DNA of 64,000 nt from Isoetes taiwanensis (lineage: Eukaryota > Streptophyta > Lycopodiopsida > Isoetales > Isoetaceae): the NCBI GenBank assembly GCA_021234155.1, contig JAJEKV010000018.1, positions 17,365,415 through 17,429,414 of the forward strand. Direction: 5' to 3'. The notes beneath the pieces are model-generated. The model made no database searches and was not told where the DNA came from. It worked only from the letters and a program-made list of their open reading frames with translations. Shown piece by piece: positions 1 to 12,239 of this stretch (within the stretch, counting starts at the first letter, position 1; every line of letters starts with the position of its first letter). A program made the translations under genes and the position numbers.

Positions 1-124
1 TAGTCGCGATTCAATGTAAGGTGGTTGGGGGTAGGACCCAACAATTACACAACTAAGCAATGTTAGAGTGTTGTGTGTGTCATATGACCTAAGGGATGTT
101 GCCAAGCAACATGACGTAAAATTG

Positions 125-154
125 CCTCCTCCTCCTCCTCCTCCTCCTCCTCCT
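125..154. repeat. (TCC)n microsatellite
   Basis: About ten uninterrupted CCT/TCC units followed by a C/T-rich degenerate tail to about 175. It produces a spurious polyproline reading frame on the plus strand and a polyglutamate frame on the minus strand. Confidence 0.95.
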
Positions 155-189
155 TCCCCCCTTCCTCCTCTTCAACGGGCTTCTGGAAT

Positions 190-322
190 GATGCCGGATT
201 TGATGCAAGAACAGGGTGAAACTGCCGGATTTTATGCAAGAACAGGGTACGAGATGCAAGAACAGGATAGAGCTGCCGGATTTTATGTAAGAACATGGTG
301 GAGCTGCCGAATTTGATGTATT
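190..322 (+). repeat. degenerate tandem repeat, unit about 30 bp
   Basis: Four imperfect units built around GCCGGATTTGATGCAAGAAC and variants (TTTATG for TTTGATG, TGTAAG for TGCAAG). No gene is visible here. The 15-mer GCCGGATTTGATGCA recurs once at about 26,921. From 323 to about 960 I see only AT-rich DNA, with one short palindrome at 447-470 (GAATATTCTT ... AAGAATATTC). Confidence 0.8.
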
Positions 323-959
323 AGGCAAGATTTAATCCTCCGTATCATGTAAGTTTGCGTAACACGATTCTTAGAATGTGATGGATTAGCGGGGATTTGA
401 TCGAAGTTTTGATTTTTAACGTAGTATTTGAGTATTTGTTAGAGTTGAATATTCTTACAAAAGAATATTCAAAAGGTTATTGTAGTAATCCATATTCTAT
501 AAAAGTGAATATTTGGAGATTATCGATGTAATCCCATCCAGTATCCAACGGTCGAGGATGGTTGGATTCAGATAACTCGCAAGGGCCTGTGATGAAAGGG
601 TACATTCTCTTTCATGGCCATATTGGCGTGAGAGAATTTATGTGAGGGTTGTTCGAAAGTGGCTATAGGTCATAATACTAATGGTGTGGCATAATACTCA
701 TATCCTAGTCTATTGCCAAAGCAACATATTTTTTTATCCTTACAGTTGTACCTCTTAGTTGTACCTCTTGTTGAGTTTGGCTCATGGTAAGGTTTCTTGT
801 GAAAAGATGCTTTTATGGAGATTCGGTCATTGAATGCAGATTTCAAAGCATCATTAGAAGGGCCGCATGTTCTTTATTCGTTCTTCCAATTATCATTATT
901 GGGTTGTACATTCTCTTCATGTTGGCACTTCTTTACAATGTGGTGCCACCAGCCATTAC

Positions 960-3304
960 CGCGCCTTCCTCAAGGAAACAAAGGCAAGGTACCTGGCAAG
1001 GCACCAAGGAGAAATGTTCGGCCTACTAGACACCCACCGAGAACTTTCGCGGGGTGGTACCCAAAGGCCAGCCACGGTCTACGGGGCACATCCACGGCCG
1101 AACAATGGGAGCGATCGCAACAGCTTTATGATCCCCGGGAACACGCGACCGATGTGCCCCGCCAACATGGCCAACCGGCCGGTGATCACGAAGAAGATGT
1201 CGAAGAGGGTCGCGGTACTGGCTAATGGGAAGGCGCGGCCAGACTTAGGCGGCTTGCAAAGCGGAGTTGCTCAAGTGGGTAGGACAGCCCATGGTGCCGG
1301 CCCTGTCGCTACCTGCGGTTCAGCATACCGCGAAGAGGGTTTTCCCTGGCCATGGACCACAGGCGGGGTGGTTGTTACGATCTACAAGGGCGGGGATCCA
1401 TTAATCGTCCGTCCCAATTACCGAACCATCATGGTCATTTCGGTGTTTGCCAAAGTTTGTTGGCGGGCATTCTCGAGCAAAGGGTAACCCACCGGGCAGG
1501 GCGCGGAGATCGAGGGCACTTACCCAGGCAGGCTTCCGACCCCGACATTCGACCATTGATCACATCTTCACACTCAGGGCCCTGGTGGAGGACGGTGGAA
1601 CCGAAATCGGGAGGACCTGTCTTCTTTGCTTTTGTGGACTTTGCAAAAGCTTTCGACACGGTACCCCGGGAAAAGTTGTGGGCAAGATTGCACCATCTGG
1701 GGCTCCCTGTGGATGGATCTGCGATGAATGCGGATCTGTATCGCATCGAGGGCTGCATAGGCCGCATGCAACTGGAAGGACAGTCATTTGCCAGCAGCAT
1801 TGGAGTTAAGCAAGGTTGTCCTCTCCCACCCACACTCTTTGGACTTTACATTGACCAGTTGGAAGCGGCTCTTTGCCAATGGGGGATGGTATCTGGCTCT
1901 TGCACCAGCTCATCTGGCAGCTCATCTATGTGGATGATGTGGACCTCTTGGCCCATACACCAGAAGGCATGCAGGCACACCTAGATGCTCTGGACACATT
2001 TTGCCAGGCGACGGACATGCGTGTCAACCTGGCCAAGACTAAGGTGGTCCTCATATCCTCCTCACGTCTTCCAGCACCTCCGGCACTCACTTATCAGGGG
2101 CAGATGGTAGAGGTCACACCCAGCTACAAGTACCTGGGGGTGGAATTTTCGTCCTCAATGTATTGGGATGCATCCATTCGCCTTCGGGTGACCGCAGGTT
2201 GGAAGGCGTACGCAATGCCAAACAATAGTCACAGGGCAGAGCTGTATGACTGGGGCCACCAGTCACATTTGTTTCGGGCATTGGTGGAGCCAGTTCTTCT
2301 GTATGGGATCGAGGTGTGGGGCCCAGTGTTGTCTTTGGCGACTTGGAACGACTTGGAGCAGGTCTAGAAGGCATTTTTGACGCGGGCACTTGGGGTCAAG
2401 CCCTCAGTTCCATATCAGATCTTGTTGCGAGGAGGCGAGATTCATGCCCCGGCGGCATGCATCCCTCGATAGACACATTGTTTATTTCCGAAGGTTGCCA
2501 AAGATGGGCTTACACTCGGCCCCCGCGCTTGGCTTACGTTGTGGCGATGAGCCCATAGCGACTTCGAGGCTTGTTGGAAGGACAAAGAGAGCCCGGTGGC
2601 GCTCACAGGCGTAGAGGCACATAGGTGCGCCCAGGTGCACTGAGCGCCCGGCGGGATAGGTCGAGGGGTATTTGGACTCTTGTTTCGGGAAGCTCACGGG
2701 ACCACAATGCTCGAAGCGGGTAAAGATGGCACACTACAAACGGCACATAAACCCCACCTCGTTCGAGGCCTGGCTCTACCGCATTCTCGGTTGCCCATGA
2801 AGAAGCGCAGGATCATCGCGTCCATTCGAACAGGGGGCCACCATCTTCGGCTTGAGAGGGTCGGTGGATTGCAGAGCCGCGCCAGGACAGGCTTTGTCAG
2901 TGTTGCCCGCTGGGGGTTGTTGAGGATGAAAGTCATGTCTTCCAGAGCTGTCCAGCCTATAGTCAGATCCGGGCTCGCTACGCCCTCTTGGTGCGACACA
3001 GTGCGCCACATCAGACGAAGCTACTTAGCACGCCGCCGTCAGTTCGATCCCTTGGCTCCTACCTCCAGGAGGTTTTGGATCTGCGGACTCACCTCTGTCC
3101 CCGCAGGCCTACATGAGGTGCCGGGAATTCATGTGTATATGTATATTTGTACAGCTGCCAGCAGGCTTGTTGCTGCGACGATTTTTCCCTCGTAAGGGAT
3201 TTTTTTAATCCGAGTAGTAACGGGCTTGCTGCACCCGTGTAATTTGGGTCCCATAAGCCGATTGGCCTCCACGGACGATAAAAGAACCTTCCTTCCTTCC
3301 TTCA
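960..3304 (+). mobile_element. non-LTR retrotransposon (LINE), family A, decayed copy
   Basis: A LINE fragment carrying a reverse-transcriptase region followed by a C-terminal region. It ends at 3,245-3,304 with the 3' block GGGTCCCATAAGCCGATTGG, a second half-stem, ACGATAAAAG and a (TTCC)n tail. The same 3' block ends the element at 54.2-56.19 kb, and the two copies match along most of their RT (SYKYLG(V/I)EF, WDA, VTAGWKA, GHQSHLF). The 5' end is uncertain. Many frameshifts and stops show that it is dead. It is G+C-richer than the flanking DNA. Confidence 0.85.
1403..2560 (+). pseudogene. LINE reverse transcriptase pseudogene (family A)
   Basis: Conserved RT blocks appear in order but in different frames: PNYRTIMV (about 1,412), QAGFRPRHSTIDHIFTL (about 1,529), FVDFAKAFDTVP (about 1,634), GVKQGCPLPPTLFGLYID (about 1,804) and the catalytic YVDD box (about 1,927). 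These are followed by HLDALDTFCQATDMRVNLAKTK and SYKYLGVEF. The motif order and the DFAKAFD/YxDD pair identify a non-LTR RT. At least three frameshifts (near 1,480, 1,620 and 1,900) and a stop at about 2,365 break it. It would have copied LINE RNA by target-primed reverse transcription. YVDD replaces the more usual YADD. Confidence 0.85.
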
Positions 3305-3990
3305 TAATATTTATAAGGGTATTAGGATGAGGGGTTTCTCATGCCCCCTCATCCACACCCCATACATGCATACCCATAGATTGACCTTAAATCCCCAACG
3401 TTTTTCTAAGATATGAAAGGTGGAGATCATGACAGCTCATGGGGGAGTTATGCGTGGGGACATGGATGGGCATGCATGGGGTCATGCACCCCATCTCTTA
3501 TCCGTTGGATCGAGAGGGGGAGGCGAGATCTACACCATTAAGTTTGGCGAAATGTCTTAGAAATTTCTTAAACTGGGGCATAAAATATTAGCCGTTCTTG
3601 AAAGGGGCATAAATTTGGACCATTGAATATGGGATCATTTAATGATGAGGTGGCAATGCACATTTAAATAAATCTTACCATAGATTATAGGCTTTAATGT
3701 GACACCTCAACGCATTGGAAAGCCTATTCCTTGATTGTAAGTAATTCGTTACAGTTACACAGAAGGGCTTTAAGGGTTTTGGATTCCGATTTCCATGGAT
3801 TCTGGACGCTTCTTCAAGTATATGCCGAATTGAAGGAATGTTCGGGGAGCGCAGGGGCATATCTGCTTCTAGGCTAGGGTTCGACAAATTATGTAAGAAT
3901 ATTTGTTGGTCTCTCTTGCTGCTTCGGATAATGGATTCCATGAGTTCGGCCCTTTAGGTACAGTTCTAGTGCTTTATCCTGAACCTAGCT
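3305..3990. other. non-coding stretch, no feature recognised
   Basis: AT-rich sequence with no supported reading frame on either strand and no repeat matching elsewhere in the window that I could find. Confidence 0.5.
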
Positions 3991-4059
3991 TCATTTGCTT
4001 TGTCTTGCAGATTATATTGCATTTTTGGGTAGATTGACTATTGCTTCTCAATTTTGGTT

Positions 4060-5123
4060 GCAAGTTGGGTTTATTGCATCTGATAGGTCATTTGAAAGCA
4101 AATCCTGCAGCAGCATAGAAGAGAATCTTTGCACTGCTACTAGGTAATCGAAATTTGCTTCAAATGACTTATATTTCAGTTTTTAATGTTGGATTCATCT
4201 GTTTTTGGCTGGATGTCTATGCAAAAGCCAGGTATACAGAATCCAGTTTGTCACTTTATTTGCAGTCATAGAGATAATGTAGTAAATGATGTTCAGTTCA
4301 GTTCTTCTCTAGTTCTTGTGTCAATGCGGGTTATAACAATCCACTTTATGGTTCACTGAAGTGGTAGTATTTTGAGCTTTAAAGTTTCTTAAGCTTTGAA
4401 TATAGTTTTGATGGTTTATTTGCCGTTATAGGCGAATAGAGAGCAAAGGGCAAAAGCTTACTTCATTCACTAGTGGTTGATCCTGCAAGCTTGTGAAGGG
4501 GAAAACATATTACCGACTAAGGTTCTGTAACCCAGGAGCGTGTTTTTAAGCCATACGGACTTTATCAAATCACTCATGCCAAGTGCTCTTTTATTTCTTC
4601 ATGAAATCCTAAGGTTGTCCCATGCAAATTTTGTCTTTCAAGGTTTCCCTTTAAAAGGTTCTCTTAAAGGTCTAACTGCCAATGAGGCTAGCCATCGCTG
4701 CTGGAAAGCAATCACAGCTCGGAAAATAGAAATGCAAGCTATTGGGTGCAAAAACGTCTATTTTATTGGCCCAAACTAGTTGTTTTGTAATGGATAAGCT
4801 TTTGATTGATGATTATTTCAATAGTGTATCATATTTCCTCTGTAGGTGAAACGAGCTGGATCTAGTCTGATGTTTGTCGTGATGTAGGTTTCTAACAATG
4901 TGTTGAAGGGAGCAGAGACTAATGGTTTTGACGACACGGTATGCATTCATTAGACCACTTGAGTTGATATATGCCCTTTTCTATTTGATTATGCAATCTG
5001 TAACATGTTCTCTGTCTCAGTTAATTGGCCTGAGACGTGGGATCCTAAATGTTGCTATGAGGTTGTAAAAGGTTGTCCCACATGGCACATTCAACTTGAT
5101 CGTAGTGTTGGTATGGAAGAGGT
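4060..5123 (+). pseudogene. remnant of an unidentified multi-exon plant gene
   Basis: Several short stretches look like exons with plausible splice sites. They are VGFIASDRSFESKSC..CTATR ending at an AG|GTAAT donor (about 4,144); RRIESKGQKLTSFTSG after a TTATAG acceptor (about 4,431); VKGKTYYRLRFCNPGACF (about 4,494); LTANEASHRCWKAITARKIE with IGCKNVYFIG (about 4,667-4,775); VLKGAETNGFDDT before GTATGC (about 4,938); and PETWDPKCCYEVVKGCP with GMEE before GTAAGA (to 5,121). The third and fourth blocks lie in different frames, so at least one frameshift is present. I do not recognise the protein. The CWKAI block with an upstream aromatic-rich stretch is faintly reminiscent of FYRN/FYRC chromatin domains, but this is only a suspicion. 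Confidence 0.4.
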
Positions 5124-5401
5124 AAGAATGGATGTTATCTCTTTTGTTCTTTGACACATCCAGATTATAATAAAGAAGTGGACTTTTTTTGTCTTTGCGT
5201 ACTGTAACCGTCCCTTCAAAAATGTTAGCCTAAAAAGGTCTACTCCCTGAACTGCTTTTGGTGCGGAGACCCTTAATTTTTGAGGCAAGCCTAAAACGGC
5301 TCATGGGCTTTCAAACCAGACTTTGTCTCTGCAGAACTTAAAACATAGTATTGAAGTGTGATGATTGCATGTTGGGTTTTTCAGCTAGAAGTCGTTGGAC
5401 A

Positions 5402-7255
5402 TGAAGCAATAGGAGGATTTTGAACTCATGGATCTTTGACAATCAATTTGTTGCTGGCAGATAGGGTGGGCTTTTTATCGTGTAGATCATATTTCTTTGC
5501 AATTTGGAAATCAGACTTCTTGCTTGCAAATCTGAAAGTGTACGTCTAGAATTCTAGAAAAAATTGTTCAATATAGCATCCCACCTTTAGGGAAAGGGAT
5601 TTATTTCTTTGCTTGCTAGCTTCTTTGCCGTATGATTTCTTCGTCCGCATGTTATTGGCCACGAATTTTGCAAAGACCTACTTTCATGTGGCAGAGCATT
5701 CAGAGCTATAAGCAGATCACTAAGAATGACAACTTGCCAAGCATTATGGAATGTATGATTAATGTGTATGCTATTAATATCAATAATACGATCCAACACA
5801 TTTACTAGATGAAGTTATTGCTTATTGTCAGTAGAGATTTATAGGCTGTAAATTTGTTTCCGTTTATTAAACTTTTATTTTCTGATTCGAGGCATGCAAT
5901 TCATCCTAGTTTAGCAGCTCAGTAAAGACTTGCCTTGCGTCTATAAGTGAGGCACATCTCATGTACATGCTTATTAAAGCATTGCAAACAGCAAGACTTC
6001 GACGAAATGTGTGGTCTGCTTGAAGCAATAGGAGGATTTTGAAGTCATGGATTTTTCTAATCGATTGTTGTTGGCAGATAGAGTGAGCTTTTTATCATGC
6101 AGATCATATTTCTTTGCAATTTGAAAATGAGACTTCTTGCTTGCAAATCTGATAGTGTTATGTCTAAAATTCAAAAAAAAATTGTTCAATATATGCCAAC
6201 TTTAGAATAGAATAGAATATAATAGTTTTTTTATCGTCCACTGAGACCAATCGGCCTATGGGACCCAGAAGGAGCTTCTTTGCCATATGATTACTTTGGC
6301 TCCCAAATGCCAAATCTTATTTGCCATGGATTTTGCAAAGACCTGCTTTCATGTGGCAGAGCATTGATATCCGGAAACAGATCACTGAGAATGACAACTT
6401 GCCAAGCATTATAGAATGCATGATTAGTAATGTTTATCCCGTTGATATCTGAAATTTGATCCAATGCATTGACTAGATGAAGCTATTGCTTATTGTAAGT
6501 AAATATCAGGCTCCCGCTAAATTCGTTTCCATTAAGAGATTTATTTCTTTGCCTGCTAGCTTCTTTGGTGTATGATTTCTTCAGCCGCATTATTGCAAAG
6601 ACCTACTTTCATGTGGCCGGAGCATTCAGACCTATAAGCAGATCACTAAGAATGACAACTTGCCAAGCATCATGGAATGCATGATTAATGCATATGCTGT
6701 TAATATCAGAAATATGATCCAACACATTGACTAGATGAAGCTATTGCTTATCTGATAGTGTTGTCTAAAATTCCAGAAAAAATTATTCAATATAGCATGC
6801 CAACTTTAGGGAAAGGGATTTAATTCTTTGCCTGCTAGCTTCTTTGCCGTATGATTTCTCTGACTCCCAAATGCCACATCTTATTTGCCATGGATTTTGC
6901 AAAAATATGCTTTCATGTGGCAGAGCATTGATATCCGGAAACAAATCACTGAGAATGACAACTTGCCAAGCATTATGGAATGCATGATTAATGTTTATGT
7001 CATTAATATCTGAAATCCCATCCAATGCATTGACTAGATGAAGCTATTGCTTATATTGTAAGTAAAGATTTATAGTCTGCTAAATTTGTTTCCATTTATT
7101 AAGCTTTTATTTCATGATTCAAGGCATGCAATTACCATCCCAATTTAGCAGGCTCAGTAAAGACTTGCCTTGCCTCTGCAATTGAGGCACATCTCCTATA
7201 CATGCTTATAAAAGCATTGCAAACAACAAGATTTCCATCAAATGTGTGGCCTGTT
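5402..7255 (+). repeat. partial tandem array, unit up to about 620 bp, four core copies
   Basis: A segment that starts at GAAGCAATAGGAGGATTTTG and passes through GAATGACAACTTGCCAAGCA is repeated head to tail. The core AATGACAACTTGCCAAGC occurs at about 5,725, 6,390, 6,651 and 6,954 (spacings about 665, 261 and 303 bp), so the copies are internally deleted to different degrees. Copy 1 (5,402-6,022) and copy 4 (to about 7,255) are the longest. Copy 2 is interrupted by a LINE 3' end at 6,202-6,267. No protein is encoded. Confidence 0.85.
6202..6267 (-). mobile_element. solo LINE 3' end (family A tail), minus strand
   Basis: On the minus strand this reads GGGTCCCATAGGCCGATTGG, a second half-stem, GTGGACGATAAAA and a (TTCTA)n tail. 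It matches the last ~60 bp of the LINEs ending at 3,304 and 56,190. Only about 66 bp are present, so it is either an extreme 5' truncation or a SINE-like unit. It sits inside a tandem-repeat copy and replaces about 30 bp of that unit. Confidence 0.85.
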
Positions 7256-8740
7256 TGAAGATTACAATATTGGCAATATGGATTGTTGTTGCAACTGAAA
7301 ACCAATAGAGCATGTTAAATAGCCTATATAGTACATTGCAGCCATACTCACATGTAGACGTGTTTCATGGAGAAGGGTAATACAACTAAGTCAAGATGTC
7401 TGGAATCAATCTCAGACCAACACAAGTCTTCTAGGTGGCAAAAGTCTATTACACCTTTACCATATTCCACAAAATGTTCGAACGAAGCCTCATATGTGAT
7501 TAAGTTACATTATTGCCATTTTTAGGCTTTCCTAAATGCAAGGCCAATAGAAGGCGATTTAGGGATAGCTCCAAAAGAAATTTGACATACAAGTATGTTT
7601 CCATTCTCCCAAGACACAATCTTGGAGCAAACTTCAATATCCATTTATTTGTTGGTGCTTTAAAGGCATATCCTATGCAAAAACAATTTGCACGATCTTG
7701 CGTATAACCCTTAGCTATTATTCCAACCTGTTTGTAGAGGTTCCGACACAAGGCATTTGTTGCAAAAAAAATTTGACGCATTCAAAATGCATCCTCAATT
7801 ATTTCATGAGATGCCATTGCTTAAGAGCGATATAACTGTTGCTGAACTCAAATGCGTCATAGCTAGAAAGAGCTAAACTCATGAAAGGATAGCGTTAATT
7901 TTGGGATATACTGAAGATGGTTTGCCACATGAAGTGTAGAAATGCAAAGATGCAAATCGTCACATTTGTTGCATTATGAATGCATGTTGCGGTGTTGGAG
8001 CAATAGATAAACGCAGGGTAGTGCATATCATGATTGCTTAAAATTAATTTAGAAAAGACATTAGCCATGTTTTGTAGAAACACACGAAGTCTTTCACATG
8101 ATGCAAACTTGTGTAATAATACTGCTATTTGGATGCGAACAATGCATTTGACATGGAAGCATTCAAATGCTATAGAGTGATGCATTTGGAGAGGGCGCAA
8201 CCAAATTTTGCCTTATTTATAAACTAGCTTAAAAGTACGTATGCACAGAAATTCCAAATAGAAAACTAGATGTTTTTTTTGCTACCCTGGTTTCCAAATG
8301 TGGCTCAATGATAGAAGCACCATTTAAGAATGTTGATGTATGAAGATCGTTGCATGCCAAGAGGGACGTGAAAAACGGCATATTGGCATTGCTTAAATCA
8401 GTATGTCAGGCAAGGTATATTTTGAGCCTATGCACCAAAATCTCTCAGGTGTGCGTTAATGCTAAAAGGTGGTGGCAATATGTTTTTGAGCTATAGAATT
8501 TGTATCCATTGAGATGGCTTAGAATTTGGCTTCTGAATGCTAGTGTGGCATTTGAAAATTTGAACATACGTTCATACGCAGATCACGGAGTGTTCAAATA
8601 TGGATTTCACATTAATTTCAAAAGGCATGTTTACGAATTCCAAGGGATGAGGTCAAGGCAGTTTACATGATGTTGCATAAGAAATTATGCATTCTATTCT
8701 ATTTTGTTTTATCTTTATGCAAGAATATACCTCAGTTCTC
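7256..8740. other. non-coding stretch, no feature recognised
   Basis: AT-rich DNA with only short chance reading frames. No splice-bounded coding segments, repeats or RNA genes were recognised. Confidence 0.45.
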
Positions 8741-8749
8741 GTCATTTTA

Positions 8750-9185
8750 CAATCCTGCTTTAAAGTATGGCTTTGAACGACAACATGGTCTTCCCAATGT
8801 TATAGCATGTCTTGAATATAATTTGTTTTTTTTTTTAGATCTAATTCTGACAAACTAATTATCTGGAAACTCTGCAAGATTTGACGTTGATAATGTTCAT
8901 CTATGTTGGAAATAGCATTGTAGAAAGAGTATCTCCACACTTTTATGCAGTAAGAAATGTTTTCAAAAGAGTCGTGTCTACACTCCCTATTCTAATATTT
9001 GGTGGCCATTTCCCTATTTTTTTCAAATGTAAGAATAGCAGTTGTGATTGTAAAATTGATTCGTTTCTCTCCTAAGAGCAGGTTTTAGGATCACTCTACA
9101 AACTGGAGTGGGCACTACTATAGCCATCACTGGAGTTGCACTATCATATTTGAACGCTCAAAAAGAAGCCGAAAGAGTGGTAGAT
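8750..9185 (+). pseudogene. 3' fragment of a plastid triose-phosphate/phosphate-translocator-like gene
   Basis: Three blocks resemble the C-terminal third of plant plastid phosphate translocators (TPT/PPT/GPT family). They are ALKYGFERQHGLPNVIA (about 8,759), YVGNSIVERVSPHFYAVRNV followed by FKRVVSTL and LIFGG (about 8,902-9,005), and after an AGCAG acceptor ITLQTGVGTTIAITGVAL and SYLNAQKEAERV (about 9,089-9,180). In the family these correspond to the membrane-spanning segments around TLERVAP..AVGNVLKRV and the TQTGIGTxIAIAGVA end of the exporter. The first two blocks are not joined by an obvious open frame, hallmark residues are changed (for example the lost AP after ERV), and no upstream exons were found. 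A decayed gene copy is the best reading. The family assignment rests on remembered motifs and is moderately sure. Confidence 0.5.
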
Positions 9186-10033
9186 TGTTTATGTCATTAC
9201 ATGTTATTGCAGAATTTTTATTATCTTATTTAATATGGCTATGTTTTTAACAGAAGAAACTGCTAGAAAGCATTAAACGGATGACAGAATGAGAAAGGAT
9301 TCAAGTGAAAAGATGCGAATTTTGAGCAAGGGATATTGATGATTGACATGTAAAAATAGATGATGTATCATATAGAGTACCAAGCAAGACCAAATTTGAA
9401 AATTACTCCTGATTTTATTGAGACAAACCCATTCCAGATTTAATAACCAGGAATAAATATTTAAGAAGATTCTGAAGTAGTCTGGAGATTCTCTGACTAT
9501 TGTTGTTCATAATAGATTTTATCTGAGCACATGTAAGTATCTTCGTAGTCATCATCAAACTAAACCACTCTCCACACTCTAAATAGAGAATGTTTGTTTT
9601 ATGGCTTGGTTTTAAATTTGTCATGTTATGTGCATATGAATAGCAGGTAGAGTTTCACATATCTATTTATTTGCATGTGCAGAGGCAGATCAAGAAATAG
9701 CTCTCCATAGTTATGTCTACTACATGAGGGAAATAGAGCAGCATCTCTAAATAGAACAATATACTATTGCTACCACACTAAAGATGCTCAACACGTGAAA
9801 CACATTGTTTCCAATACAAATTAGACATTCCTCCCTACTCTTGCCACAAACACCTCACCAAGATTTCTCATGATGATTCATGTTATGTGGGTCCTACGGT
9901 CCTTGGAGAATAAGGTGTTGAATGGGATAACGTTAAAATTAGGGGCTGACATTAAGATTAGGGATTAACAGTAAAATTAGGGCTGCTGCTAGTGTGGGGT
10001 GGAGGTCTCATCCCAAGCAAATCTATTGAACAT
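9186..10033. other. non-coding stretch before the LTR element
   Basis: AT-rich DNA without a supported gene. The last five bases before the LTR (AACAT, 10,029-10,033) are a candidate half of the retrotransposon target-site duplication. Confidence 0.5.
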
Positions 10034-11652
10034 TGTGACGCTCCCTGAACATATACGACCCTCGGACGTATACATACGGGGACTTTCCCCTCCCATGGCG
10101 ACCAACTCGCCATGAGCAGGGCCCTCCGTCTATTTCGGGCCATCTATAATATGATGCCCGAAAAGAAGGACCACTGAAAGGGGTCATTCGCCCACGCCTT
10201 CAATGGGGCTCCCTACGCCGAAGCGTGAATACAAGGGTTAGCACACAAAGATAAATCACATATAAATAACCACCACGAAGGGTGGCATATCCATCCAAAT
10301 ACCAGCGGCAAAGAATATGCATCTAAACCTAGGAAAACACCCCAAACCCATGGTTCTACCCCGGTTCGGACTCGGTGAGGATCGTGGACGGCTAGGCCTC
10401 AAGAGATCGGGGGGACCGAATCTTGACATGGCGTTGGCTGGCATAGAACATTGGCTAGGGTTGTCCACTCCACCCGCCCCTCCTGTGCACACTTTGCGGA
10501 TGGGTCAATTCACGCTATGGCGTTGCTATAGCCTTCCGGAGGACGCGCAGGCTCGAGGCATCACCCTGGTGAGCCTACTCGGGGTTCATGAAGTCCCGGT
10601 CCGATGAGGCGGTCGGGGAAGTCCCCTTCGTAATCCGCAGGTGGCTCCATGGGCGAAGCTAGAGAATACGTCGCATCCGTGCGGACTTACTCGCCCTAAA
10701 TCTACTCAAAGTGCAAAGGTGCTCCATACGGATCACACCTTCCCACCTGGGGAGTGTCGGGACCCATACCAGGCCCTCTACGTGGTAGGCCATCGGGTCT
10801 AGCTCCTTTGTAGGAGTCCCAGAGCCTTTTATGTTCGTGCAAGACCCCACCTCCACTTCACCACTGTGTTCCTTGTCTGGTGCTAAGCCAGTACCATAGC
10901 ATCTATGACCCGATGGGCTCTTGTAAAAGCCGCATTTAACGGGATGTCTGAGGGGCTTTATCTAGGAGCATACTACAATAAATAGCCTCTGAGGTCTCTA
11001 CCCCCCTTAATCCCCCATTTCCAGAGTAACACTAGGTTAACAACCACCAATCCATCCATTACAAGCAAAACCAGAATCGAAATATATAGAGAACTTACCT
11101 TTACAATCAAGGGTTAGTTCCTACGAGTAAACACAGAGAGAACAGACCAACAACCCAAACAGGTGCCCAACAGGGGCGCTATCCTAGAATTCACAACTAC
11201 ACTAGCCACCCACCTGTGTTTCGGCTTGACCCGTTGTCATTGGGGATCTCCATCTTCCTGGTCTTGGTGTTCAGCTTGTGTAAGACGGGTGGCGTCCAAT
11301 TGCTCAAGATGGCGCTCAGCTCTGGTCACAAGGGTGGCGCTCCACTGCTCAAGGTGAGTTGTGGCTGATATGGGGGTGGTGATCCACCCTATTGACCCCA
11401 ATTAGCATTATCATGCTAACCAATCGAGGGTGGCCACGTGGCGCCTTCCCAAACCATAATTAGCTTAATTATGGTTTTTTAAATATTAGTTCCTTAATTA
11501 TAGGTTATTATTGTCAATAATTAAATTAGCGTAGCTAATTTAATCCCTTTTAAGTGAACCACCTAGGTTCCCATACCCCATGTGGCGTATGTATCCTTGG
11601 TGACGTGTCAACATATTTATACTTATACCGTATAAATACTCGGAACGTCACA
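10034..11652 (-). repeat. 3' LTR of the chromovirus
   Basis: Starts TGTGACGCTCC and ends GGAACGTCACA. It aligns with 19,366-20,983 over its whole length, with long identical blocks and scattered small indels in G+C-rich patches (mainly 10,360-10,800 and 11,230-11,350). Confidence 0.95.
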
Positions 11653-11665
11653 TTCTCCCCTCCTT
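11653..11665 (-). other. polypurine tract (PPT)
   Basis: On the minus strand AAGGAGGGGAGAA lies directly upstream of the 3' LTR start TGTGACG. This is the position where plus-strand DNA synthesis is primed in LTR retroelements. Confidence 0.85.
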
Positions 11666-12239
11666 AGAAATAATGATGTCCTCAGCATTGAGGTTAGATA
11701 CAATATAATAAATGACACTCTGAAGGAAGGAAATTCCTTATTTCAGAAGGTAATATATTAAAGCTTTCAAGTTTATAACAGCTTAAGCACCAAAAGTGCA
11801 ATTCACATACTTATCATAATGAAAAAGTGCAAGGACCAAAGTCCAAGATTAACAACAAACAGAACATGTAGATAACATAAAGCGAAGAAATCGGGTCATC
11901 AGCAACCCCCTAACATGGACAGGTCACGTACTGCTCACTGGCCTGCACATGGTAATATATCAGTTTATATAGATAAAATAATTAGATTGTGGTTGAAGGG
12001 TCCACCCCCTATAAAGAAAATAAAAGGAAATTTATCTACAAGGAACCTATCATGCCTATGGTTCGCAGTTCATTGTGGCGTAAGGAATGGTCAGGTTCCT
12101 ATTATAGCCAAGATGAATGCAGCTATGAACTACATGCTTTACAAGCAGTTCGCGGTCATGTCCACATTGACAGTACACCACGTCCTAAGGAACACAAAGG
12201 TGATCCCATCATCGGTAACCGTTGTTAACTACGATGCAT

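Noticed and set aside
68-316. Proline-rich and glutamate-rich reading frames on both strands
   Set aside because: They are translations of the (TCC)n microsatellite and the adjoining tandem repeat.
5402-7255. Regularly repeated sequence considered as a CRISPR-like array
   Set aside because: Units are hundreds of bp, unequally spaced and internally deleted, in a plant genome. It is an ordinary tandem duplication.
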